From an uncultured Erysipelotrichaceae bacterium (GTDB lineage Bacteria; Bacillota_I; Bacilli_A; Erysipelotrichales; Coprobacillaceae): DNA of 6,261 bases. The position numbers and the translations under genes are program-made. The notes under the pieces are model-generated. The model did no database searches. It was not told the DNA's origin and saw only the letters and a program-made list of their open reading frames with translations. Of this stretch, positions 1-5,496 are shown piece after piece (positions within the stretch are counted from its first letter, which is position 1; the number at the start of each line of letters is the position of its first letter). The DNA is taken from assembly GCA_900317015.1 (NCBI GenBank), contig ONFH01000193.1, positions 1 through 6,261 of the forward strand, read 5' to 3'.

Positions 1-22
1 AGTCTTATATTCAGAATCAGTG

Positions 23-79
23 AGGGGGCATTCATCCACGCCCATATCAGAGATATGGACGTGGTACTCTGCCCTTTTT
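23..79 (+). terminator. Long interrupted hairpin with T-run, probable intrinsic terminator of an upstream gene
   Basis: The outer stem GGGCA (26-30) pairs with TGCCC (70-74) and can extend by G-T pairs into the T-run. The inner stem CCACG (36-40) pairs with CGTGG (60-64), and after one C-A mismatch CCATATC (42-48) pairs with GATATGG (52-58), leaving a three-base AGA loop. Five unpaired bases on each side (31-35 and 65-69) separate the two stems. TTTTT (75-79) follows the outer stem directly, as in a rho-independent terminator. The gene it would end lies outside the window. The symmetrical internal loop is unusual for a plain terminator, so a small structured RNA or attenuator is the alternative. 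I matched it to no known riboswitch. Confidence 0.5.
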
Positions 80-91
80 AATAGAACGCAT

Positions 92-120
92 TAGACATTT
101 TTTCAATGTTTGATTAAGAT
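92..120 (+). promoter_or_regulatory. Candidate promoter for the flavin reductase-family gene
   Basis: TAGACA (92-97) matches the -35 consensus TTGACA at five of six bases. TAAGAT (115-120) matches TATAAT at four of six. The spacer is 17 bases. Transcription would start near base 127, just ahead of the AAGGAGG ribosome site. A short inverted repeat, ACATT (95-99) and AATGT (105-109), lies in the -35/spacer region. This is read by eye only. Confidence 0.45.
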
Positions 121-144
121 AGAAGTATGTAAGGAGGATACAAT

Positions 145-705
145 ATGCGTACAAACTTAAAACCAAATGGCATCATTCCCATGCCAGTCTTAATGATTGC
201 CACTTATAATGAAGATGGCAGTGTTGATGTGATGAATGCGGCCTGGGGAACGATGGTCGAAAATGATGTGATCGCCTTAAACTTATCCGAAGGTCATAAG
301 ACGACGAAGAACATCAAGGAAAGAAAGGCCTTTACCGTTTCTTTTGCGGACGTTAAGCATGTGGTTGAAGCCGATTATGTGGGCTTGGAAAGCGGGAATA
401 AAGTCGCAAATAAATTTGCAAAGTCAGGACTGACGGCGACAAAGTCGGAACATGTCGATGCCCCGATCATCAATGAATTTCCGTTAGCATTAGAATGTGA
501 ATTTATCGAATATCAGGACAGTGAATATGGTTTAGGCGTTATTGGCAAAGTCGTCAATGTTTCCTGTGATGATCAGTATCTTAAGGATGGCAAGCTTGAC
601 GTCTCAGCTTGTTCGTTCATTGCCTTTGATACATATTCCTTTGGCTATTATGTCCTAGGAGATCGTGTGGGTAATGCCTTTAAAGATGGCGCAAAATTAA
701 AGTAA
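145..705 (+). CDS. Flavin reductase-family protein (FMN-binding split barrel)
   Basis: This 186-aa soluble protein looks like the flavin reductase-like / DIM6-NTAB family. These small split-barrel proteins bind FMN or FAD, usually as dimers, and many reduce flavin with NAD(P)H. Sequence support: an N-terminal P-M-P-V-L-M-I-A-T strand (about 12-20), then N-A-A-W-G-T (31-36) and a strand ending in L-N-L-S (46-49). H-K-T-T-K-N-I (51-57) follows, with a K-x-F-T-V-S-F strand (61-67), matching the family pattern in which the phosphate-binding segment precedes a 'N-I' helix. Length is normal for the family and there is no signal peptide. The ATG at 145 is preceded by a perfect AAGGAGG (131-137), seven bases upstream. 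The gene appears monocistronic, bounded by a promoter-like sequence and a hairpin. Its true substrate cannot be told; some relatives only bind flavin or act with a partner oxygenase. Confidence 0.82.
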   Translation: MRTNLKPNGIIPMPVLMIATYNEDGSVDVMNAAWGTMVENDVIALNLSEGHKTTKNIKERKAFTVSFADVKHVVEADYVGLESGNKVANKFAKSGLTATKSEHVDAPIINEFPLALECEFIEYQDSEYGLGVIGKVVNVSCDDQYLKDGKLDVSACSFIAFDTYSFGYYVLGDRVGNAFKDGAKLK

Positions 706-710
706 TGTTT

Positions 711-736
711 AAAGGACTAGAGTGATCTAGTCCTTT
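711..736. terminator. Hairpin between convergent genes, possible bidirectional terminator
   Basis: AAAGGACTAG (711-720) and CTAGTCCTTT (727-736) form a perfect 10-bp stem around the loop AGTGAT. It sits five bases after the stop of the flavin reductase gene and five bases beyond the stop of the convergent 400-aa gene. Neither side has a long T-run: the plus-strand exit is CCTTTGATGTT and the minus-strand exit is CCTTTAAACATT. Termination strength is therefore uncertain, but the placement fits a shared terminator. Confidence 0.6.
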
Positions 737-740
737 GATG

Positions 741-1943
741 TTAAAAGCCATAATGAGTTAAGTAATGATGAGTGAACGATTTCACCGGAGCGGCTAAGCT
801 GAGTGCCTGAGTCAGCTGCTTAAACTCCTTGATATGTTCGTTGTAGTAGGAGGCACACTCATGTTCCATGATTTCATTGACCTCATAAACATTGGACACA
901 TGGGAGACATAGTAAGAAAAGTCATAGAAAAAAGAGACAAGTTTAGCGGAGGTCATACCTTTACGCCCTATATAAGGCATCAGACATTGTTTGTAATACG
1001 CACGGTTGGCCGGTGTTAAGTCATAAGCTTTCGACTCTTTCTGAAAGCTAGCGGCCTGGTAGGTTGCGAATGCATTTAATTGCTCATCTAACATGGAATA
1101 AGCTTTTTCATCTAAATGGGTCTGATGATCATGGATAAAATGAATCTTGGCTTTTAACTGTTTCCACTTCTCTTCACATAAGACTCTGGCATAGATCTGT
1201 AAGGAAGAGATGACATGATCATTTAAGGGAATCACCTGATGCTCTGTGTGCTTCATAATTTCTTTTCGCATGGACAGCAAGATTAACGACAGGTGATGAT
1301 CGAGAAACGTGCGGGCATTTTGTTCCCGCATCTTTTGAATATAGGCAGGAATATTGATCTGTGACGACTTTTGATAAGGGACGTTCTCACGCTGATCCTC
1401 AAAGTTTTGATCCTTGATCAAAGCGACGACGTCCTTGACAAAAGAAAGAGGGACACGGGGAAGGTAAGCCGGAATAAAGGGATGAGTCACGGGAATTTTC
1501 GGCAGACTCGTATCTTTGATGAGCGCTTCGGAGATGGCAACGGGATAAGAATAGGGACCAATCGCATACACATATTCATAAGATCTCTGGACACTTTCCT
1601 GATAGAGATCAATATAATAGAGAGATAAATCTCCAGAGGACATCTGACCGACGGGACCAGCAAGTCCGGCAAAGCCTTTTTCGATGAGCAGATCGATGGA
1701 AAACTGTTCATCAAGTGAGGTGAGACGATGATCAAAAGCGAGTCCATGAAGACGTTCATGAATGCAGACCGGCTGATAAATGTTTAATAAAGTATTCTTA
1801 TAGGAATAGAGGGTATGACGATCCTGACTGTTGAGGGCTTTTAACGTTAAGGTATCATCAATGCTATAAAGGCAGGAGAGGATCAGATCATCATTGATGA
1901 TCTTCTGATCAAGCATCTCCTTATAATCTTTGGGAATTCTCAT
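741..1943 (-). CDS. Unrecognised 400-aa protein with an HExxH motif, coupled to a small RHH-like protein
   Basis: I do not recognise the family. The protein is soluble and mixed helix/strand, with many His and Tyr and no signal peptide or membrane segment. It carries HERLHGLAFDH (62-72), matching HExxH plus a third His at the metzincin HExxHxxGxxH spacing, with Ala (69) where Gly is usual. About 16 residues on, L-L-I-E-K-G-F-A-G-L-A (85-95) loosely resembles the glutamate-containing 'EGxA' helix of gluzincin peptidases. A Met-Ser-Ser (101-103) follows. Against a zincin, only 61 residues precede the motif, and the rest matches nothing I know. A second His-rich patch, H-D-H-Q-T-H (271-276), and H-E-C (361-363) are also present. 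The ATG overlaps the upstream stop as ATGA, with GGGAGGA (1950-1956) six bases before the start, so translational coupling is likely. Function unknown; metal-dependent hydrolase activity is only a hypothesis. Confidence 0.8.
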   Translation of the reverse strand: MRIPKDYKEMLDQKIINDDLILSCLYSIDDTLTLKALNSQDRHTLYSYKNTLLNIYQPVCIHERLHGLAFDHRLTSLDEQFSIDLLIEKGFAGLAGPVGQMSSGDLSLYYIDLYQESVQRSYEYVYAIGPYSYPVAISEALIKDTSLPKIPVTHPFIPAYLPRVPLSFVKDVVALIKDQNFEDQRENVPYQKSSQINIPAYIQKMREQNARTFLDHHLSLILLSMRKEIMKHTEHQVIPLNDHVISSLQIYARVLCEEKWKQLKAKIHFIHDHQTHLDEKAYSMLDEQLNAFATYQAASFQKESKAYDLTPANRAYYKQCLMPYIGRKGMTSAKLVSFFYDFSYYVSHVSNVYEVNEIMEHECASYYNEHIKEFKQLTQALSLAAPVKSFTHHYLTHYGF

Positions 1944-2143
1944 AGGCTGTCCTCCCGCATTTTATAATATGATGTGATCATCTGTTCATCAAAGTCATCC
2001 TGGATCGTCTTTAATAAAGCATCTTTTAAGGCTTCAGATAAATCAAGCGAATGGATCTTGAGATAGTTATTGATTTCGGCCATCTCTTCACTCGTAAAGT
2101 GGCAACGGATGACTTTGACATGTTCATGAGAAAATAGGTTCAT
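1940..2143 (-). CDS. Small ribbon-helix-helix-like protein, probable DNA-binding regulator
   Basis: The pattern resembles a CopG/Arc-type ribbon-helix-helix protein, which binds DNA as a dimer through a beta-ribbon. Starting at the ATG (2143-2141) the protein has 67 residues: a strand H-V-K-V-I-R-C-H-F (8-16), helix A from T-S-E-E (17-20) to about 31, then D-L-S-E-A-L-K-D-A-L-L (34-44) as helix B, and a charged tail to 67. This start is chosen because AAGGAAG (2152-2158) lies eight bases before it. A GTG seven codons further upstream (2164) lacks a ribosome site and would place AAGGAAG inside the gene. The stop overlaps the start of the 400-aa gene. The layout resembles an antitoxin or autoregulator preceding its partner, but the partner is far larger than common RelE/ParE/MazF toxins. 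The fold call is by eye. Confidence 0.65.
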   Translation of the reverse strand: MNLFSHEHVKVIRCHFTSEEMAEINNYLKIHSLDLSEALKDALLKTIQDDFDEQMITSYYKMREDSL

Positions 2144-2176
2144 TACAATCACTTCCTTTGACACTTTCTATTGTAA
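2143..2176 (-). promoter_or_regulatory. Inverted repeat spanning the -10-like site, ribosome site and start codon of the RHH-like gene
   Basis: On the plus strand TTACAAT (2143-2149) and ATTGTAA (2170-2176) form a perfect 7-bp inverted repeat, 20 bases apart. Read on the minus strand, the distal arm contains TACAAT (2175-2170), a five-of-six match to a -10 box. The proximal arm ends in the first base of the ATG. The only -35-like sequence, TTGGAA (2202-2197), is 21 bases from the -10, which is too far, so the promoter is weakly supported. The repeat could be an operator for the RHH-like protein itself. Confidence 0.3.
2152..2158 (-). promoter_or_regulatory. Ribosome binding site that decides the start of the RHH-like gene
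   Basis: Read on the minus strand this is AAGGAAG, eight bases before the ATG at 2143-2141. It favours the 67-aa form over the 74-aa form that begins at a GTG at 2164. Confidence 0.7.
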
Positions 2177-2252
2177 CCGCTTTAAAAATGTTTTGGTTCC
2201 AACTTGTGAAACAGAAATCCAATGATGAAATGAGGAGAAATGAGAGAATTTT

Positions 2253-2278
2253 CATAAGAGCTTGTGACAAAAGTTTTG
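2253..2278. promoter_or_regulatory. Imperfect palindromes over the nadE -35 region, possible operator
   Basis: CATAAG (2253-2258) and CTTGTG (2261-2266) form a near-palindrome with one mismatch around AG. Immediately after it, CAAAAGTTTTG (2268-2278) is a perfect palindrome lying in the promoter spacer. A further copy of CTTGTGA lies at 2203-2209, matching 2261-2267. Repressor binding here would block the -35. No specific regulator can be named with confidence. Confidence 0.3.
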
Positions 2279-2290
2279 AAATACTATAAT
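2262..2290 (+). promoter_or_regulatory. Promoter of the nadE-aminotransferase operon
   Basis: TATAAT (2285-2290) is a perfect -10 box. TTGTGA (2262-2267) lies 17 bases upstream and matches the -35 consensus at four of six bases. The expected start point is near base 2297, giving a short leader that contains AAAGGAG (2308-2314), eight bases before the nadE ATG. The leader is too short for a riboswitch. Confidence 0.65.
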
Positions 2291-2322
2291 AAAAACAGAA
2301 TACATATAAAGGAGAAGCTTAT

Positions 2323-4257
2323 ATGAAAGATGGATTTATTAAAACGGCCGCTGTCGTTCCCGCAATAAAAGTCGCGGATGTCGACTATAATGCGCAGAAG
2401 GTCATCAAGTTAATGAAAGACGCTTTTGCTCATCAGGCCAAGATCATTGCCTTTCCGGAACTGGTCATTACCGGTTATACGTGTCATGACCTGTTCTTAC
2501 AGGATACATTGTTAGAAGGAGCCAAAGAGGCTCTCTTAAAAATCGTTGCCGAAACAAAGGGTGAAGATGCCTTAGTGTTTGTCGGTTATCCTTTGACATA
2601 TGAAGGAAAGCTTTATAATACCGCAGCAGTCTTACAAAATGGGAAGATCATCTGCTTTATTCCAAAGCGTTTCATTCCAAACTATGCCGAATTCTATGAA
2701 TTACGTCAGTTTACACCAGGTCCTGCTCGTGATCTAACAATCAACTTTGCCGGGGAGCAGGTACCATTTGGCAGTCATATCATTTTAGATGTCGATGCGA
2801 TCCACGATCTAGAAGTGGCCGTTGAGATCTGTGAAGATGCCTGGGTCTTAAATGCCCCAGATATCGAACACGCCCAGGCCGGTGCCAATGTCATTATCAA
2901 CCTTTCCGCTTCCAATGAAACTGTCGGTAAGGATGACTTTAGAAAAACGTTATTCAATTCGATCTCATCACGTACGATCTCTGACTACATTTATGTGAGT
3001 GCCGGTGACGGTGAATCGACGCAGGATATTGTCTTTGGCGGTCGTGTCTTCGTGTATGAAAATGGCTCATTATTAGCCGAAAAGAAGATCTTCAATAATG
3101 CCTATAATGAAGATCAGATCGTCTATGCAGATTTAGATATCAAGAGAATCAATCTGGAACGTCGCCGTATGACGACTTACTTCTCAAAACAGCCAGAGGA
3201 TTATTTACATATTCCTGTGCATATGGAAAAAGTAGAAACAAAGTTAGAACGTACATTTGATCCTCATCCATTCGTGCCTTCTGATAAGGCTAAGAGAGAT
3301 GAACGCTGTGAAGAGATCTTAAACATCCAGTCACGTGGTCTAGCCAAACGTTTAGATCACATTCATGCCAGATGTGCAGTCATCGGCGTCTCTGGTGGTC
3401 TGGATTCCACATTAGCCTTATTAGTCACAGCCCGTGCCTTTGACTTATTAGGCATTCCTAGAGAAAATATCTTAGCCGTTACGATGCCAGCCTTTGGCAC
3501 AACGGAACGTACCCATAATAATGCGTTGACTCTTGCCAAAACACTGCATTTAACATTAAAGGAAGTTAATATCAAGGAGGCTGTCTTACAGCACTTTAAG
3601 GATATCGGACAAGATGAAAATGTTCATGATGTTACGTATGAAAATGGTCAAGCGCGAGAACGTACGCAGGTCTTAATGGATCTTGCCAATAAGAATGGCG
3701 GCATCGTCATCGGAACTGGCGATATGAGTGAATTGGCTTTAGGCTGGGCCACTTATAATGGCGACCATATGTCTATGTATGGTGTCAACTGTGGTGTCCC
3801 AAAGACCTTAGTTTCTCATTTGGTGCGTTTCTTTGGTGAAACGACAAAGGACAAGGAATTAGCCGAATGCTTATTCGATGTCTTAGATACACCAGTTTCC
3901 CCAGAGCTCTTACCACCAACAGAAAATGGCAAGATCTCACAGAAGACCGAAGACCTTGTGGGGCCTTATGAATTACATGATTTCTTCTTATACTTCATGT
4001 TAAGATGTGCTTACTCCCCAGCGAAGATCTATCGTATTGCCAAGATGACCTTCAAAGGCATCTATGATAATGAGACGATCTTAAAGTGGGAAAAGATCTT
4101 CTATCGTCGTTTCTTTGCACAGCACTTTAAGCGTACATGCTTACCTGATGGTCCAAAAGTTGGTTCTGTGGCGATCTCACCACGTGGTGATCTACGTATG
4201 CCAACAGATGCCAGTGCGGCCATCTGGATGAAACAGTTAGACGCTTTAGAAGCCTAG
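2323..4257 (+). CDS. nadE: Glutamine-dependent NAD+ synthetase
   Basis: Catalyses the last step of NAD+ synthesis: deamido-NAD+, ATP and glutamine give NAD+, AMP, pyrophosphate and glutamate, in the cytosol. The 644-aa protein has the two expected domains. The N-terminal nitrilase-type glutaminase (about 5-275) shows the Glu-Lys-Cys triad: E46 in A-F-P-E-L, K115 in F-I-P-K-R-F and C170 in V-E-I-C-E-D. These spacings equal those of the Mycobacterium tuberculosis enzyme as I recall them (E52, K121, C176). The C-terminal synthetase (about 325-620) has the ATP pyrophosphatase loop S-G-G-L-D-S (357-362), then G-T-G-D-M-S-E-L-A-L-G-W (464-475) and G-V-N-C-G-V-P-K-T (487-495). Length is normal for this fused form and nothing is missing. 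The ATG at 2323 has AAAGGAG eight bases before it. It is the first gene of an operon with the aminotransferase 12 bases downstream. Confidence 0.97.
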   Translation: MKDGFIKTAAVVPAIKVADVDYNAQKVIKLMKDAFAHQAKIIAFPELVITGYTCHDLFLQDTLLEGAKEALLKIVAETKGEDALVFVGYPLTYEGKLYNTAAVLQNGKIICFIPKRFIPNYAEFYELRQFTPGPARDLTINFAGEQVPFGSHIILDVDAIHDLEVAVEICEDAWVLNAPDIEHAQAGANVIINLSASNETVGKDDFRKTLFNSISSRTISDYIYVSAGDGESTQDIVFGGRVFVYENGSLLAEKKIFNNAYNEDQIVYADLDIKRINLERRRMTTYFSKQPEDYLHIPVHMEKVETKLERTFDPHPFVPSDKAKRDERCEEILNIQSRGLAKRLDHIHARCAVIGVSGGLDSTLALLVTARAFDLLGIPRENILAVTMPAFGTTERTHNNALTLAKTLHLTLKEVNIKEAVLQHFKDIGQDENVHDVTYENGQARERTQVLMDLANKNGGIVIGTGDMSELALGWATYNGDHMSMYGVNCGVPKTLVSHLVRFFGETTKDKELAECLFDVLDTPVSPELLPPTENGKISQKTEDLVGPYELHDFFLYFMLRCAYSPAKIYRIAKMTFKGIYDNETILKWEKIFYRRFFAQHFKRTCLPDGPKVGSVAISPRGDLRMPTDASAAIWMKQLDALEA

Positions 4258-4269
4258 TGAGGTGAATGT

Positions 4270-5445
4270 ATGGATATTCAATCAAAAGTTTCAAATCGAG
4301 TCAAATCAATCAAGCCTTCCGGCATTCGTAAGTTTTCCGATTATGCGCAGACCTTTGATCATGTCATTTCTTTAGGCATCGGGGAACCAGACTTTGCGAC
4401 ACCGGAACGTATTTCCGAAGCGGGCATCAAAGCCATTCAAGAGGCGCATACCCATTATACAAATAACCGTGGACTCCTTGAATTAAGACAAGCAATCTGT
4501 GATTATTATCAGAACTCTTATCAGGTTTCCTATGATCCGGAAACAGAATGTCTTGTAACAGTCGGAAGCAGTGAAGGCATTGATCTCGCCATTCGTATGC
4601 TCATTGATCCTGGTGATGAGATCGTTCTCACCGATCCTGGCTATGTCGCTTATGAATCCGCCGTCAAGGTCGCCAATGGAAAGATCATCAAGCTGCCGCT
4701 TGATGGGTCTCATGACTTCAAAGTCACACCAGAAGCCTTAGAAGCCGTCTTGACGCCAAAGACAAAAGTCCTATTGCTTAATTATCCAAATAATCCAACA
4801 GGCGCTAACATGAGTCATGAGGATCTAGCCAAGCTGGTTCCACTCATCAAAGACCATGAACTGATCGTCATTTCTGATGAGATCTATTCGGAATTAAGCT
4901 ATGATGAACCTTACTGTTCCTTAGCATCTTTTGATGACATTAAGCAGCAGGTCATTACGATCAACGGCTTCTCGAAAGCCTTTGCGATGACCGGCTGGCG
5001 TTTAGGCTATATCTTAGGTGATCCTTACTTTATCAGCGAAATGTTAAAGATCCATCAGTTTGGCATCATCTGTGCACCAGCGTTTGCGCAATATGCGGCT
5101 TTAGAAGGATTACGTCATGGTCATGACGATGTCGCTTCTATGCATGATGAATATTTAGAACGACGTAATTACTTAGTCAAGACATTGAATGCTCTTGGCT
5201 TACCAACGTTCATGCCAAAAGGTGCCTTCTATGTCTTTGTCAATATTCAGTCGACGCATATGACATCAGTAGAATTTGCGGTGGCCTTATTAAAAGACCA
5301 GCGTGTTGCCGTGACACCAGGGGATGCCTTTGGTGACCGAGGCGAAGGCTTCATTCGTATTTCTTATGCGTACTCTTTAGATAAGCTTCAAATGGCCATG
5401 GAAAAGTTATCTGTTTTCCTGGATCATTTAAAAGCCGACAAGTAA
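4270..5445 (+). CDS. PLP-dependent aminotransferase, class I/II (aspartate/aromatic type)
   Basis: A fold-type I pyridoxal-phosphate enzyme that transfers amino groups between an amino acid and a 2-oxo acid in the cytosol. The 391-aa length is typical. Visible landmarks are G-I-G-E-P-D-F (36-42), Y125 in D-P-G-Y (cofactor ring stacking), and N-Y-P-N-N-P-T-G (171-178) with N175 facing the cofactor. D203 and Y206 lie in I-S-D-E-I-Y, the Schiff-base lysine is K236 in G-F-S-K, R244 is in G-W-R-L-G, and R363 in F-I-R-I-S should bind the substrate carboxylate. The gene begins 12 bases after nadE stops, and its ribosome site GAGGTGA (4259-4265) lies in that gap, so co-transcription is likely. Substrate cannot be fixed from sequence: aspartate, aromatic amino acids and PatA-like acetyl-diaminopimelate activity are all possible in this subgroup. 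No frameshift or truncation. Confidence 0.92.
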   Translation: MDIQSKVSNRVKSIKPSGIRKFSDYAQTFDHVISLGIGEPDFATPERISEAGIKAIQEAHTHYTNNRGLLELRQAICDYYQNSYQVSYDPETECLVTVGSSEGIDLAIRMLIDPGDEIVLTDPGYVAYESAVKVANGKIIKLPLDGSHDFKVTPEALEAVLTPKTKVLLLNYPNNPTGANMSHEDLAKLVPLIKDHELIVISDEIYSELSYDEPYCSLASFDDIKQQVITINGFSKAFAMTGWRLGYILGDPYFISEMLKIHQFGIICAPAFAQYAALEGLRHGHDDVASMHDEYLERRNYLVKTLNALGLPTFMPKGAFYVFVNIQSTHMTSVEFAVALLKDQRVAVTPGDAFGDRGEGFIRISYAYSLDKLQMAMEKLSVFLDHLKADK

Positions 5446-5453
5446 ATCATGAA

Positions 5454-5491
5454 AAAAGTGCTCTTAAGATTGATTCTAAAAGAGCACTTTT
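5454..5491. terminator. Bidirectional intrinsic terminator between convergent genes
   Basis: AAAAGTGCTCTT (5454-5465) pairs with AAGAGCACTTTT (5480-5491) over 12 bp, with a 14-base loop that can form a further AGA/TCT pairing. It lies just after the aminotransferase stop and five bases beyond the stop of the aldo/keto reductase. Reading minus, the stem runs into TTTTTTC, a good T-run. Reading plus, it ends in CTTTTCATATTT. Both operons probably end here. Confidence 0.8.
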
Positions 5492-5496
5492 CATAT

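Noticed and set aside
1..81. Open frame on the plus strand reading to a TAA at 79-81, as a possible C-terminus of an upstream gene
   Set aside because: Twenty-six codons without a stop is expected by chance, the codons are unlike the neighbours (ATA, GGG), and the same bases are explained by the hairpin. The minus strand also reads protein-like here because the region is palindromic, which shows that appearance is not evidence.
834..1019. Open frames opposite or out of phase with the 400-aa gene (834-1019 plus, 1371-1628 plus, 1487-1759 minus)
   Set aside because: They lie wholly within the well-supported 400-aa gene and have no credible ribosome sites or family resemblance.
1116..1133. H-D-H-Q-T-H (residues 271-276 of the 400-aa protein) as a relaxase or HUH nuclease motif, which with an RHH partner would suggest plasmid mobilisation
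   Set aside because: The motif lies in the middle of a helical segment, no catalytic N-terminal Tyr pattern or oriT-like repeat is visible, and the neighbours are housekeeping genes.
1455..1484. H-P-F-I-P-A-Y-L-P-R (residues 154-163 of the 400-aa protein) as a Fic motif
   Set aside because: The Fic motif needs HPFx(D/E)GNGR with its Gly-Asn-Gly loop. Here that loop is absent and the Arg is one position off.
2291..2322. Riboswitch in the nadE leader
   Set aside because: The leader after the predicted start point is only about 25 bases and holds little beyond the ribosome site.
2775..2957. Open frames antisense to nadE (2775-2957, 3363-3575) and to the aminotransferase (4483-4713)
   Set aside because: They are shadows of strongly conserved enzymes on the other strand.
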